This document shows, one piece after another, positions 1 through 7,457 of a stretch of DNA of 17,004 nt. The position numbers were made by a program, and so were the translations under genes. Position 1 is the stretch's first letter, and each line of letters begins with the position of its first letter. This DNA is from Fidelibacterota bacterium. GTDB lineage: Bacteria > Fidelibacterota > Marinisomatia > Marinisomatales > UBA1611. Location of the stretch: NCBI GenBank assembly GCA_012964275.1, contig DTUG01000060.1, positions 1 through 17,004 on the forward strand, given 5' to 3'. The notes beneath the pieces were generated by a model, which worked only from the letters and a program-made list of their open reading frames with translations, was not told where the DNA came from and searched no databases.

Positions 1-889
1 GATCGCCGCCTTCTTTCACGGAAACCATAAAAGTTCCAATAATGGAAACAACGATGCCAGCCGCAGCAATAAATAAAGGCAGTATAACAAAATTAATATC
101 AAATTTTCCAAGAGCCAGAATACTGGCACCCAAAACCATAGAACCCACAATGGAGCCCACATAAGATTCAAACAGGTCCGCGCCCATGCCGGCAACGTCA
201 CCCACGTTATCACCCACATTATCAGCGATAGTGGCGGGATTCAAGGGATGGTCTTCCGGAATTCCAGCTTCCACTTTACCCACAAGATCAGCACCAACGT
301 CTGCTGCTTTGGTATAAATACCTCCGCCCACGCGAGCAAACAAAGCGATAGAAGATGCACCCAAAGAAAATCCTGAAATAACATTTAATACAATTATCAT
401 CGAGGCGGCATCTTCCCCATACATTTCCGTATAGAACATGAATAAACCGCCAAGTCCAAGAACACCAAGGCCAACCACACTTAATCCCATTACTGAACCA
501 CCGCTGAATGCAACATTCAGTGCTGTGGCTAACCCTGTCCGGGCAGCGTTGGTTGTACGGGTGTTGGCTTTGGTCGCCACTTTCATACCAAGAAAACCAG
601 CCAGTCCAGATGTGACAGCGCCCACAATAAATGAAAGTGAGATCAATGCGCTAGAATCAGCTCTGCCGTAGTTGGCAAATCCAAGCAGGATAGCAACAGC
701 CACAACAAAAATAGCAAGCACTCTGTATTCTGCTTTCAAGAAAGCCATTGCACCATCGGCGATACTTGCACCAATGGATTTCATGCGATCCGTTCCTTCA
801 TCCTGTGCTTCGATCCAACTGGTTTTCCAGAATGAATAGACCATGGCCAAACATCCGGCAGCGATTACATACATCATCATTGAATTCAT
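1..889 (-). CDS. hppA: Membrane-bound ion-translocating pyrophosphatase, N-terminal 296 residues (3' end beyond window)
   Basis: Hydrolyses cytoplasmic PPi and uses the energy to pump H+ or Na+ across the inner membrane. The frame starts at ATG 889-887 (MNSMMMYV) and stays open to the window edge. A plausible SD (AAGGTGA) lies about 10 nt upstream. Several long hydrophobic helices are visible. The family signature is near residues 197-235: DVGADLVGKVEAG, then PEDHPLNPATIADNVGDNVGD, the Mg-PPi binding acidic cluster. One residue differs from the usual EDDP (EDHP). It is followed by DVAGMGADLFES. The Glu three residues after that Asp sits at a TM6 position linked to ion choice, and I recall this DLxES arrangement from K+-dependent, often Na+-pumping, members. 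The residue that decides K+ dependence lies in the missing C-terminal half. The gene begins 19 nt after the pth stop. Family identity is certain; the ion is not. Confidence 0.96.
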   Translation of the reverse strand, partial: MNSMMMYVIAAGCLAMVYSFWKTSWIEAQDEGTDRMKSIGASIADGAMAFLKAEYRVLAIFVVAVAILLGFANYGRADSSALISLSFIVGAVTSGLAGFLGMKVATKANTRTTNAARTGLATALNVAFSGGSVMGLSVVGLGVLGLGGLFMFYTEMYGEDAASMIIVLNVISGFSLGASSIALFARVGGGIYTKAADVGADLVGKVEAGIPEDHPLNPATIADNVGDNVGDVAGMGADLFESYVGSIVGSMVLGASILALGKFDINFVILPLFIAAAGIVVSIIGTFMVSVKEGGD

Positions 890-908
890 AGGTTTGGATT
901 CACCTTCA

Positions 909-1463
909 TTAAATATTGAATTGGTTCATCGCTGAGTTTAGTCCGTGGATTAAAATTGATTCCAAGGCATCTGCTCCCCGCATTACCATATTTTTTGCAT
1001 CTGATTCATCATCAGAGCGAAATGGTTTTAAAACATACTTTTCCGCTGGACGCATATTTTCACCCGTACCGATTCCCAGGCGTATTCTGGGAAACTGGTC
1101 TGATATTATATGATAAATAATATTTTCCATTCCGCGGTGGCAGCCATCTCCTCCTTTTGGACGAATCCGGATTTTCCCAAGTGGAAGATCCACATCATCA
1201 ACCACCACAAATATGTCTTGTGGAAATAAATTCCAACGATTTGAAACATCTTTTACCGCAATGCCACTGCGATTCATACCTGTGGTTGGCTTCACTAGCA
1301 ACACTTCGCGTCTTTGATGCTGCGCCAATACATAATCTCCCTTCCCGAGTTTGAATGAAAGTCGTTGCCTGCGGGCAAGTTCGTCCAAGACCCAAAATCC
1401 TGCATTGTGTTTTGTGCTCGCATATTTATCACCGGGATTGCCAAGACCAATTATGGCAATCAT
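909..1463 (-). CDS. pth: Peptidyl-tRNA hydrolase (bacterial Pth type)
   Basis: Cleaves the ester bond of peptidyl-tRNAs that drop off the ribosome, recycling tRNA in the cytosol. Length is 184 residues, slightly shorter than E. coli Pth. The N-terminal GLGNPG (6-11) with Asn9 and the catalytic His19 in KHNAGF are present. So are KPTTGMNRSG with Asn64 and DDVDLP with Asp89, all substrate or catalytic residues of the family. The GDGCHRG segment (105-111) keeps His109 but has Arg110 where E. coli has Asn114. The start ATG is 2 nt after the rplY stop with no clear SD, so translation is probably coupled to rplY. The rplY-pth pairing is a common bacterial arrangement and supports both calls. Confidence 0.97.
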   Translation of the reverse strand: MIAIIGLGNPGDKYASTKHNAGFWVLDELARRQRLSFKLGKGDYVLAQHQRREVLLVKPTTGMNRSGIAVKDVSNRWNLFPQDIFVVVDDVDLPLGKIRIRPKGGDGCHRGMENIIYHIISDQFPRIRLGIGTGENMRPAEKYVLKPFRSDDESDAKNMVMRGADALESILIHGLNSAMNQFNI

Positions 1464-1465
1464 GA

Positions 1466-2164
1466 TTAATCAGCTTTATCTCCAGAATCTTCTGCGGGTG
1501 CTTTACCGTCAGTTTCTTCACTGGGCGTTCCGTCTTCTTCGACTAGCTCTTCACCTTCGACCAATTCTTCTTCCTCTTCAACAACAGGTTCTTCTTCAGC
1601 TGCAGGTGGATGGATAGAAACAACATTTAAGTCTCGCGCGGAAATGATAGAAATCTCTTTATCCTTAACCTTAACATCAATTACACTATATGAACTGTTC
1701 ATCTCCAACTCAGTTATATCCAGTTCAATCTGCTCAGGAACATCAGTCGGTAAACACTCGAGTTCGATCTGGGTAAGTGATTGCGAAAGAACACCTCCTT
1801 CTTTTACTCCTTCAGCATCACCAACCAACACCAACGGCACTGAAATGTTGATTTTCTCTGAGCGACGAACGCGCATAAAATCAATGTGCATCACATCATC
1901 CGTGACCGGATGATATTGCAGTTCCTTGATCATTACATACTTTGTGGCGCCGGCAATGTTTATTTCATAAATACGCCGTCCAGAATGAATTGCCTGGTAT
2001 ATGGCCAATCTATCTACGGTTATATTCATCGTTTCTTCTCCCTTAAAGTAAAGGACACCTGGAACTTGTCCATTGTTTCGCAGAGTTTTGGCGCTCTTTT
2101 TTCCCGTTAGGATTCGATCTTCTACATTCAGTTTATAATAAGGCGAATTCATTATTTTTCTCAT
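1466..2164 (-). CDS. rplY: 50S ribosomal protein L25, long Ctc/TL5 type with acidic tail
   Basis: Binds 5S rRNA in the large ribosomal subunit; the long form is called Ctc or TL5. The protein has 232 residues. The N-terminal 5S-binding L25 domain covers about 8-100 (TGKKSAKTLRNNGQVPGVLY at 20-39, HPVTDDVMHIDF at 85-96). The C-terminal beta domain covers about 101-187 (SVPLVLVGDAEGVKEGGVL; LPTDVPEQIELDI). Residues 190-232 form a Glu/Asp-rich, low-complexity tail, probably disordered. It starts 2 nt after the prs stop. No good SD precedes Met1. A second in-frame ATG four codons later (2152-2150) is an alternative start that would begin MNSPYYKL. Sitting between prs and pth is the classic location for ctc. 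Confidence 0.95.
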   Translation of the reverse strand: MRKIMNSPYYKLNVEDRILTGKKSAKTLRNNGQVPGVLYFKGEETMNITVDRLAIYQAIHSGRRIYEINIAGATKYVMIKELQYHPVTDDVMHIDFMRVRRSEKINISVPLVLVGDAEGVKEGGVLSQSLTQIELECLPTDVPEQIELDITELEMNSSYSVIDVKVKDKEISIISARDLNVVSIHPPAAEEEPVVEEEEELVEGEELVEEDGTPSEETDGKAPAEDSGDKAD

Positions 2165-2166
2165 CG

Positions 2167-3108
2167 TTAAAATTCAAAAAGGGCACTAACTGATTCACCA
2201 TTGTGAATCCGGTTAATTGCCTCACCAAATATTTTTGATACGGTAATAATTTCCATATTTCCCATACGTTTTTCTTTAGGGATATGGATAGTATCCGTTA
2301 AAATAATTTTTTCAATCGGTGCATTCTTTAATCTTTTAATCGCTGGTCCAGACAACAAACCATGAGTAGCTACAGCCATGGTGGATTTTGCACCTTCCTT
2401 TTTGGCGGCATTTGCTGCATTAACAGTCGTCCCTGCTGTATCAATCATATCATCAACAATCAACACATCTTTATCCTTTAAGTCCCCAATCAAATGACTG
2501 ATCTCCGCTTTGTTTGGTGCGTATCGTCGTTTATCAATTAAGGCGAAATGCATATTCAATCTTTTTGCATAAGCTTGACTCATTCCTGCTGAGCCAATAT
2601 CTGGAGCTAAAACAACTGTTTCTTCGGGATCAAGATTTTGCTCAGCTATGGCATCCAAAAGCACCATCCGACTGTACAAATGATCAAATGGAATTTTTAC
2701 AAATCCCTGTATTTGTGTGCTATGCAGATCCATGGTAATTATTCTATTTGCACCCATAGCTGTGAAGATATCCAGCATGACCCGGGAAGAAATAGGTACT
2801 CGAGGTTGATCTTTACGATCCTGTCGGCCATATCCATAATACGGGATTACTACTGTCACCCTATCAGCTGAAGCCCGCACAGCCGCGTCTACCATTAAAG
2901 CCAGTTCTATAATGTTTTCTGCTGGACCATTCGTGGATTGTACCAGAAATACGTCATGGCCACGAATATTTTCTTCATACTTGACCCAGATCTCATCATC
3001 CGCAAAAGTACGAATAGAAATATCTCCCAATGCACAATTCATTGAATCAGCTATTTTTCTTGCCAATTCCGGATTACTTCTCCCGGAAAAAATCTTTAAA
3101 TCTTTCAT
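2167..3108 (-). CDS. prs: Ribose-phosphate pyrophosphokinase (PRPP synthetase, class I)
   Basis: Makes PRPP and AMP from ribose 5-phosphate and ATP, feeding purine, pyrimidine, NAD, His and Trp synthesis. The 313-residue length is typical. Visible motifs are PYYGYGRQDRK (89-99, nucleotide-binding loop), TMDLHSTQIQGF (125-136, metal and ribose-phosphate region), IDKRR (191-195, catalytic-loop Lys/Arg) and the PRPP-binding loop IVDDMIDTAGTT (217-228). The start is well supported: AGGA lies six bases before ATG 3108. It is 25 nt downstream of tRNA-Gln, so if the operon transcript crosses the tRNA, processing at the tRNA 3' end would give prs a new short leader. No deviation from class I enzymes was noticed. 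Confidence 0.98.
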   Translation of the reverse strand: MKDLKIFSGRSNPELARKIADSMNCALGDISIRTFADDEIWVKYEENIRGHDVFLVQSTNGPAENIIELALMVDAAVRASADRVTVVIPYYGYGRQDRKDQPRVPISSRVMLDIFTAMGANRIITMDLHSTQIQGFVKIPFDHLYSRMVLLDAIAEQNLDPEETVVLAPDIGSAGMSQAYAKRLNMHFALIDKRRYAPNKAEISHLIGDLKDKDVLIVDDMIDTAGTTVNAANAAKKEGAKSTMAVATHGLLSGPAIKRLKNAPIEKIILTDTIHIPKEKRMGNMEIITVSKIFGEAINRIHNGESVSALFEF

Positions 3109-3133
3109 GTTTTCCTATTAACCAAATTAACAG

Positions 3134-3204
3134 CTGGGGTGCAGGGACTCGAACCCCGACTGCCGGGACCAAAACCCGGTGTCCTACCTTTAGACGACAC
3201 CCCA
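3134..3204 (-). tRNA. tRNA-Gln, anticodon UUG (TTG)
   Basis: A 71-nt cloverleaf folds on the minus strand. The acceptor stem TGGGGTG/CACCCCA spans 3204-3198 and 3141-3135. The D stem is GTC/GAC, the anticodon stem CCGGG/CCCGG with loop TTTTGGT (anticodon TTG), the variable loop is short, and the T arm CGGGG/CCCTG has loop TTCGAGT. The terminal T1-A72 pair and G73 discriminator match identity elements known for E. coli tRNA-Gln. CCA is not encoded: the bases after G73 are CTG, so CCA must be added by nucleotidyltransferase. It lies between ispE (18 nt upstream) and prs (25 nt downstream), in the same direction as both. Confidence 0.97.
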
Positions 3205-3222
3205 AAAAGGGTTGGACCGGAA

Positions 3223-4071
3223 TTACTGTGAGATGGAAGTGGGATGAGAAATGATGGTGCGGTATTTGGAGGATAAATCTGACTCCGCCGCTTTGGCTAC
3301 GGCTTCGTCATCAAAAATCCCAAACACAGTCGAGCCACTGCCCGACAGACTGGCATACCGGGCGCCATTCACCCGGATCATCTCTTTAATTCGCCCAATC
3401 TCTGGATATGCAGGAATTACGATCGCTTCGAAATCATTCTCAAAAAACTCAAGGGGAACATTTTCCCCTTGACTAAAGTCCGCGAAGCTAATGGTGTCTC
3501 TGGAACCATCCAAAATCTTTTTACTCTTGCGATATGCCCAACCCGTATCAATACGGATATCTGGGACTACCAATAAATAAGTCCCTGGGATTACCACTCG
3601 AACTGGTGTCAGTAATTCACCAATACCATCACCGATTTGCGTATAACCTTTTACAAAAAAAGGCACATCAGCACCTAATTCAACACCGATAGTCTCTATT
3701 TCTTTATCAGATACATTTAATTCATAAAGTTGGCGAAGACCTTTTAACACTGTGGCCGCATTGGATGAACCACCTCCCAATCCACCACCGGGTGGAATAT
3801 TTTTTTCACATTGGATCGATATACCGTCCACTTCAAATCGATCCACCATTTTTTGCCATGCTTTTACACAGAGATTGGATTCATCATTTTCAAGCCAATC
3901 CACATTGGAAAAAAAATCACATCCCGAATCTCTTTTTTCTAACGTAATTGTGTCGTGGAAATCCAGTTCCTGCAATAGAGTGTGAATGTTGTGGTATCCA
4001 TCTGGTCGCTGGCCCCTGATTTGAAGGCCAATATTGACCTTGGCAAAAGATTTGAGACAAATTTTCGTCAT
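3223..4071 (-). CDS. ispE: 4-diphosphocytidyl-2-C-methyl-D-erythritol kinase
   Basis: Phosphorylates CDP-methylerythritol at the 2-hydroxyl, a step in the MEP pathway to IPP and DMAPP. It is a GHMP-kinase fold protein of 282 residues. AKVNIGL (10-16) carries the conserved Lys11, and DGYHNIHT (24-31) is the usual substrate loop. The glycine-rich ATP loop PPGGGLGGGSSNAA occupies 93-106, and ELGADVPFF (131-139) includes the catalytic Asp135. The start codon overlaps the ispF stop as ATGA (4071-4068) and lacks its own SD, so translational coupling is likely. The tRNA-Gln gene follows 18 nt after the stop. Confidence 0.97.
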   Translation of the reverse strand: MTKICLKSFAKVNIGLQIRGQRPDGYHNIHTLLQELDFHDTITLEKRDSGCDFFSNVDWLENDESNLCVKAWQKMVDRFEVDGISIQCEKNIPPGGGLGGGSSNAATVLKGLRQLYELNVSDKEIETIGVELGADVPFFVKGYTQIGDGIGELLTPVRVVIPGTYLLVVPDIRIDTGWAYRKSKKILDGSRDTISFADFSQGENVPLEFFENDFEAIVIPAYPEIGRIKEMIRVNGARYASLSGSGSTVFGIFDDEAVAKAAESDLSSKYRTIISHPTSISQ

Positions 4072-4547
4072 TCATTTTTACATAGCGTGGCAACCGCCTG
4101 TACAGCCCAACCCGAACCATCTCCAACAAAACTGAGATGGTCTATAGTGGTGGCTTTTACGGAAACCTGGGATTCGTCGACCTGCATAGAATAGGCCAGG
4201 TTATATCTTATTTGTTGAATATGGTCCGCCAGTTTGGGTTTTTGGAGAATGATGGTGGCGTCCACATTGTTGATCTCGAATCCTGCTTCCCGTACTCGGT
4301 TTGCAGCATCAGATAAAAAGTGACTGCTGGGCATATCTTTCCAGGCGTCATCATCACTTGGGAAAAATTGGCCAATATCTCCAAGCGCTGCAGCGCCAAG
4401 AAGTGCATCCACAACAGCATGGATTAATGCATCACCATCCGAATGTCCAACAGAACCAAATGTAGATGGAATCTTAACACCCCCGATAATGAGTGTTTCT
4501 CCTTCTGCCAATTGATGTACATCGGTGCCCGTTCCTGTTCTGATCAT
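4068..4547 (-). CDS. ispF: 2-C-methyl-D-erythritol 2,4-cyclodiphosphate synthase
   Basis: Cyclises CDP-methylerythritol 2-phosphate to MEcPP with release of CMP in the MEP pathway; family members are trimers with a Zn site. The 159-residue length is standard. The metal ligands Asp9 and His11 (TDVH) and His43 (DGDALIH) are present, as is the HSDGD loop (35-39) and GDIGQFFPSDD (56-66). The C-terminal region is unusual. Where E. coli IspF has TTEKLGFTGRGEG, this protein has TIDHLSFVGDGSG (134-146). The Arg and Glu that line the trimer's central cavity in E. coli are therefore replaced by Asp143 and Ser145. AGGA seven bases before the ATG supports the start. It begins 3 nt after the ispD stop and overlaps ispE by 4 nt. 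Confidence 0.96.
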   Translation of the reverse strand: MIRTGTGTDVHQLAEGETLIIGGVKIPSTFGSVGHSDGDALIHAVVDALLGAAALGDIGQFFPSDDDAWKDMPSSHFLSDAANRVREAGFEINNVDATIILQKPKLADHIQQIRYNLAYSMQVDESQVSVKATTIDHLSFVGDGSGWAVQAVATLCKNE

Positions 4548-4550
4548 ATT

Positions 4551-5249
4551 TTATTCCTGTGCCCTTCCTTGAACCTTTCGAAAGGTAACGGCTTCTGCTC
4601 TTTCCCAATCATCCTGGGTCGTGATCTTAAAATTATCCGGATGGCCTTCCACCAAACCTATTGAAAATCCCATTGCCTCCATCAGTGTTGACTCATCTGT
4701 TGCGATTATATTATTACGATCTGCATTTTCATATGCCTGCATTAATTTATACCTGTTGAAGGTCTGCGGTGTTTGGGCCAGCCAGATTTTGTTGCGGTCA
4801 ATGGTTTCTTTTACTTGACTATTGTCAGATAATTTAACCGTATCTGAACAGGGGAGAGCAATTATGGCTCCATCGTATTTATCACAAGCAGAGATGGATG
4901 CAGTAATTAATTCTTCTGTGACAAATGGCCGAGCAGCATCATGAACACAGATCAATGTGCTTTCTAAATCAGTGGCTAAAACACCATTTTGAACAGAATT
5001 CTGTCTATTGGTTCCACCAAGAACTGCTTTTATATTTTTTCCAACTGAAATAGAGTTCAATATTTTTTCAATTGATTTAATAGATTTTTGTTGTACCACC
5101 ACTATTATTTCATGGATTACACGAGAAGAAATAAATGGTTTTATTGTATGAAACCATAGAGGGTGAGATTCTATTATTTTAAACTGTTTTTCAACACCGA
5201 GCCTAGTGCCAGACCCAGCAGCAGGTATTACAGCAGAAACCTTCTTCAT
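4551..5249 (-). CDS. ispD: 2-C-methyl-D-erythritol 4-phosphate cytidylyltransferase
   Basis: Transfers CMP from CTP to MEP, releasing PPi. The protein has 232 residues. The N-terminal nucleotide loop AAGSGTRLGVEKQF (10-23) has conserved Arg16 and Lys21, but only four residues separate them where E. coli has six. Other family motifs are intact: VHDAARP (102-108), DTVK (136-139), DRNKIW (151-156), TPQTF (160-164), ATDE (183-186) and NFKIT (206-210). ATG 5249 is preceded by AGG at about six bases. It starts the ispD-ispF-ispE block, three MEP enzymes in tandem. Unlike in some Campylobacterota and Alphaproteobacteria, ispD and ispF are separate genes here, not fused. Confidence 0.96.
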   Translation of the reverse strand: MKKVSAVIPAAGSGTRLGVEKQFKIIESHPLWFHTIKPFISSRVIHEIIVVVQQKSIKSIEKILNSISVGKNIKAVLGGTNRQNSVQNGVLATDLESTLICVHDAARPFVTEELITASISACDKYDGAIIALPCSDTVKLSDNSQVKETIDRNKIWLAQTPQTFNRYKLMQAYENADRNNIIATDESTLMEAMGFSIGLVEGHPDNFKITTQDDWERAEAVTFRKVQGRAQE

Positions 5250-5380
5250 AGTAAACCTAGGGGTTCCTTAATAACTGATAATTCTAATGGTAAGTTTAAA
5301 TTGCGTTTTTTCTTGCTCTCAAGTCTTACTGGAGGCATCCAATACTTTAGACGGTCAAAGAATAAGCATAGCATCGCCAT
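5246..5380 (-). CDS. Possible 44-residue small ORF filling the queA-ispD gap
   Basis: An open frame starts inside the queA 3' end (ATG 5380; further ATGs at 5374 and 5338). It runs through the whole 105-nt gap and stops with TGA overlapping the ispD start (ATGA, 5249-5246). The predicted peptide has a hydrophobic start, a basic cluster ESKKKRN and a leucine-rich end NLNLPLELSVIKEPLGLL. I do not recognise it and see no convincing SD for any of the three ATGs. An open frame this short can arise by chance in A+T-rich DNA. The exact ATGA junction with ispD matches the style of real junctions elsewhere in this cluster, which is the only positive argument. The gap could instead be plain leader or promoter sequence for ispD. 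Confidence 0.2.
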   Translation of the reverse strand: MAMLCLFFDRLKYWMPPVRLESKKKRNLNLPLELSVIKEPLGLL

Positions 5381-6410
5381 AGCTTAAAAAATTATAACCA
5401 TTTTTCTTAGCCTCCCGATAAGCCTTCATCAGAAAATCGCGATCCGCAAAAGCACTAACCATCATCATTAGAGTTGACTTTGGCATGTGAAAATTGGTGA
5501 CCATAGAATCGACCATTTTGTAATCGTACGGAGGATAGATAAACTTATCAGTCCAGCCACGCTTTGGAGAGACCATGAACCCGGATACAACCACTGTTTC
5601 CAAAGCTCGAACAGTGGACGTGCCCACAGCTACAATCTTACGGTGTTTTTTCTTGGCCTCATTGATCGCCAAAGCTATCTTTGGCGAAACTTCAAAATAT
5701 TCCGAATCCATCTGATGACGGTTCAGATCTTCAACCTGCACTGGACGGAATGTCCCCAAACCTATATGGAGGGTTATATATTCTATTCTAACACCTTTGT
5801 TAACTAGTTTTTTTAGCAACCCGTTTGTAAAATGAAGCCCTGCAGTCGGTGCCGCAACTGCACCGCGTTCCTTAGCATATACAGTCTGGTAGCGTTTTTT
5901 GTCATTAGGTTCCGAGTCACGAGTTATATAGGGCGGCAGAGGAGACGTACCAATACGATCGATTACATTATGTAAATCTATGTTATCATCGTACTCAAAC
6001 CGAACGACTCGCCCGCCAGAAACAGTATTATCAATAACATCGCACATGAGTTTGGACGTGAACGTCAATTTATTCCCAATCCGAACTTTTCGAGCCGGGC
6101 GAACCATGACCTCCCAAAGACCGTTAGCTAGTTCCCTGAGTAGAAAAACCTCTACTTTTGCATCGGTACGATCCTTACTAGCAAATAACCGAGCCGGGAA
6201 AACTTTAGTGTTATTCAGAATTAATAGGTCGTTTTTCCGTAAATAATCAGTCAAATTCAGAAACTTTCTGTGTTCAATCTTCTGAGAATCCCGGTGCAAA
6301 ACCATAAGCTTCGAATAATCCCGTCTTGGTTCGGGATATTGGGCTATATATTTCTTCGGCAGAAGGTAATCAAAATCATGCAATTTATATTTTCTCTTTT
6401 TTTCAATCAT
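5355..6410 (-). CDS. queA: tRNA preQ1(34) S-adenosylmethionine ribosyltransferase-isomerase
   Basis: Transfers and isomerises the ribosyl moiety of SAM onto preQ1 at the wobble base of GUN-anticodon tRNAs to make epoxyqueuosine. The protein has 351 residues, typical for QueA. Recognisable blocks are YDFDLP-like HDFDYLLP (11-18), NNTKVFPARL (66-75), PLPPYI (157-162), GAVAAPTAGLHFT (183-195), HIGLGTFRPV (215-224), GTSTVRALE (263-271), TNFHMPKSTL (305-314) and the terminal SYGDAMLI (343-350). The start is supported by AAAGG about eight bases upstream and by the ATGA overlap with the ruvB stop (6410-6407). A ruvB-queA pair is frequent in bacteria. Confidence 0.97.
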   Translation of the reverse strand: MIEKKRKYKLHDFDYLLPKKYIAQYPEPRRDYSKLMVLHRDSQKIEHRKFLNLTDYLRKNDLLILNNTKVFPARLFASKDRTDAKVEVFLLRELANGLWEVMVRPARKVRIGNKLTFTSKLMCDVIDNTVSGGRVVRFEYDDNIDLHNVIDRIGTSPLPPYITRDSEPNDKKRYQTVYAKERGAVAAPTAGLHFTNGLLKKLVNKGVRIEYITLHIGLGTFRPVQVEDLNRHQMDSEYFEVSPKIALAINEAKKKHRKIVAVGTSTVRALETVVVSGFMVSPKRGWTDKFIYPPYDYKMVDSMVTNFHMPKSTLMMMVSAFADRDFLMKAYREAKKNGYNFLSYGDAMLIL

Positions 6411-7429
6411 TTAAATAACCTTTGTTGATTAGTTTTAATTTCTTTTCCTAGTAATTCAAACGCAGCTTTTTGTGCTACCCGTCCCCGAGATGTTCTCTGC
6501 ATAAAACCTTCCTTAATAAGGAACGGTTCATATACATCCTCGATCGTTGCTGCATCTTCACCAATAGCCACTGCTAATGATTTCACCCCAACGGGTCCGC
6601 CTGAAAATTTGTCGATCAGTGTACTCAAAATACGGCGGTCCATATCATCAAGTCCGATTTTATCAATTCCTAATTGATCGAGCGCAACTTTAGCAACACT
6701 GGCACTTATTAGTCCGTCGGCTTTAACCTGAGCATAATCCCGAGTTCGTCTTAAAATACGATTGGCAACCCGGGGGGTTCCCCGGCTACGATGAGCCAAT
6801 TCCATTGCACCTTCATCGTTAATTTTCACCTCAAGAATATCTGCCGAGCGAAGAATGATATGAAATAAATCTTTCGGTTCATAATAGTCCACTCGCAGCA
6901 CCACTCCAAAGCGGTCGCGCAGAGGTGATGTAAGATTTCCTAAGCGGGTTGTGGCACCAACAAGAGTAAATGGTTCAATATTTAGTTGTATGCTTCTAGC
7001 ACTAGGCCCTTTGTCAATCATAATATCAATAGTGAAATCCTCCATGGCAGAATAAAGATATTCTTCTACCACGCTGTTTAACCGATGAATCTCATCAATA
7101 AAGAATACATCTCGATGTTCCATATTGGTTATCATTCCCGCCAAATCACCAGCCCGCTCCAAAACCGGACCCGAAGCATGCTTTACATTTACATTCAATT
7201 CTCGTGCTACAATATTTGCCAAGGTAGTTTTTCCTAGCCCCGGAGGACCAAAAAGAAGAACATGATCCAGGGCATCACCACGGCCATTTGCGGCATCGAT
7301 AAAAAGTTTTAGATTACCTACCAGTTCCTTTTGACCAATGAATTCATCAAGCTTGGATGGGCGCAGGGATTTTTCAACCGCCAAATCTTCTTCTAGCGGA
7401 GTTGGATCATTAATATAAACTTCTGTCAT
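6407..7429 (-). CDS. ruvB: Holliday junction branch migration DNA helicase RuvB
   Basis: AAA+ motor of the RuvABC complex, which drives branch migration of Holliday junctions. The protein has 340 residues. It opens with the usual SLRPSKLDEFIGQ (21-33). Walker A is GPPGLGKT (61-68), Walker B is FFIDEIHRL (109-117), sensor 1 is GATTR (158-162), and the arginine finger is Arg171 in SPLRDRFG. The C-terminal winged helix includes GGPVGVKSLA and ends with a TSRGRVA segment. No clear SD precedes ATG 7429, but the start matches the family. An 88-nt gap separates it from the upstream transketolase. ruvA and ruvC are not in the window. Confidence 0.98.
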   Translation of the reverse strand: MTEVYINDPTPLEEDLAVEKSLRPSKLDEFIGQKELVGNLKLFIDAANGRGDALDHVLLFGPPGLGKTTLANIVARELNVNVKHASGPVLERAGDLAGMITNMEHRDVFFIDEIHRLNSVVEEYLYSAMEDFTIDIMIDKGPSARSIQLNIEPFTLVGATTRLGNLTSPLRDRFGVVLRVDYYEPKDLFHIILRSADILEVKINDEGAMELAHRSRGTPRVANRILRRTRDYAQVKADGLISASVAKVALDQLGIDKIGLDDMDRRILSTLIDKFSGGPVGVKSLAVAIGEDAATIEDVYEPFLIKEGFMQRTSRGRVAQKAAFELLGKEIKTNQQRLFK

Positions 7430-7457
7430 ATAGGGAATCGGATGTAAATCGGGTGAA

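Noticed and set aside
438..671. Plus-strand open frame opposite hppA, and similar frames opposite pth, rplY, prs, ispE and others
   Set aside because: They are antisense to strongly conserved genes, show no family motifs and have low-complexity compositions expected from reading the other strand.
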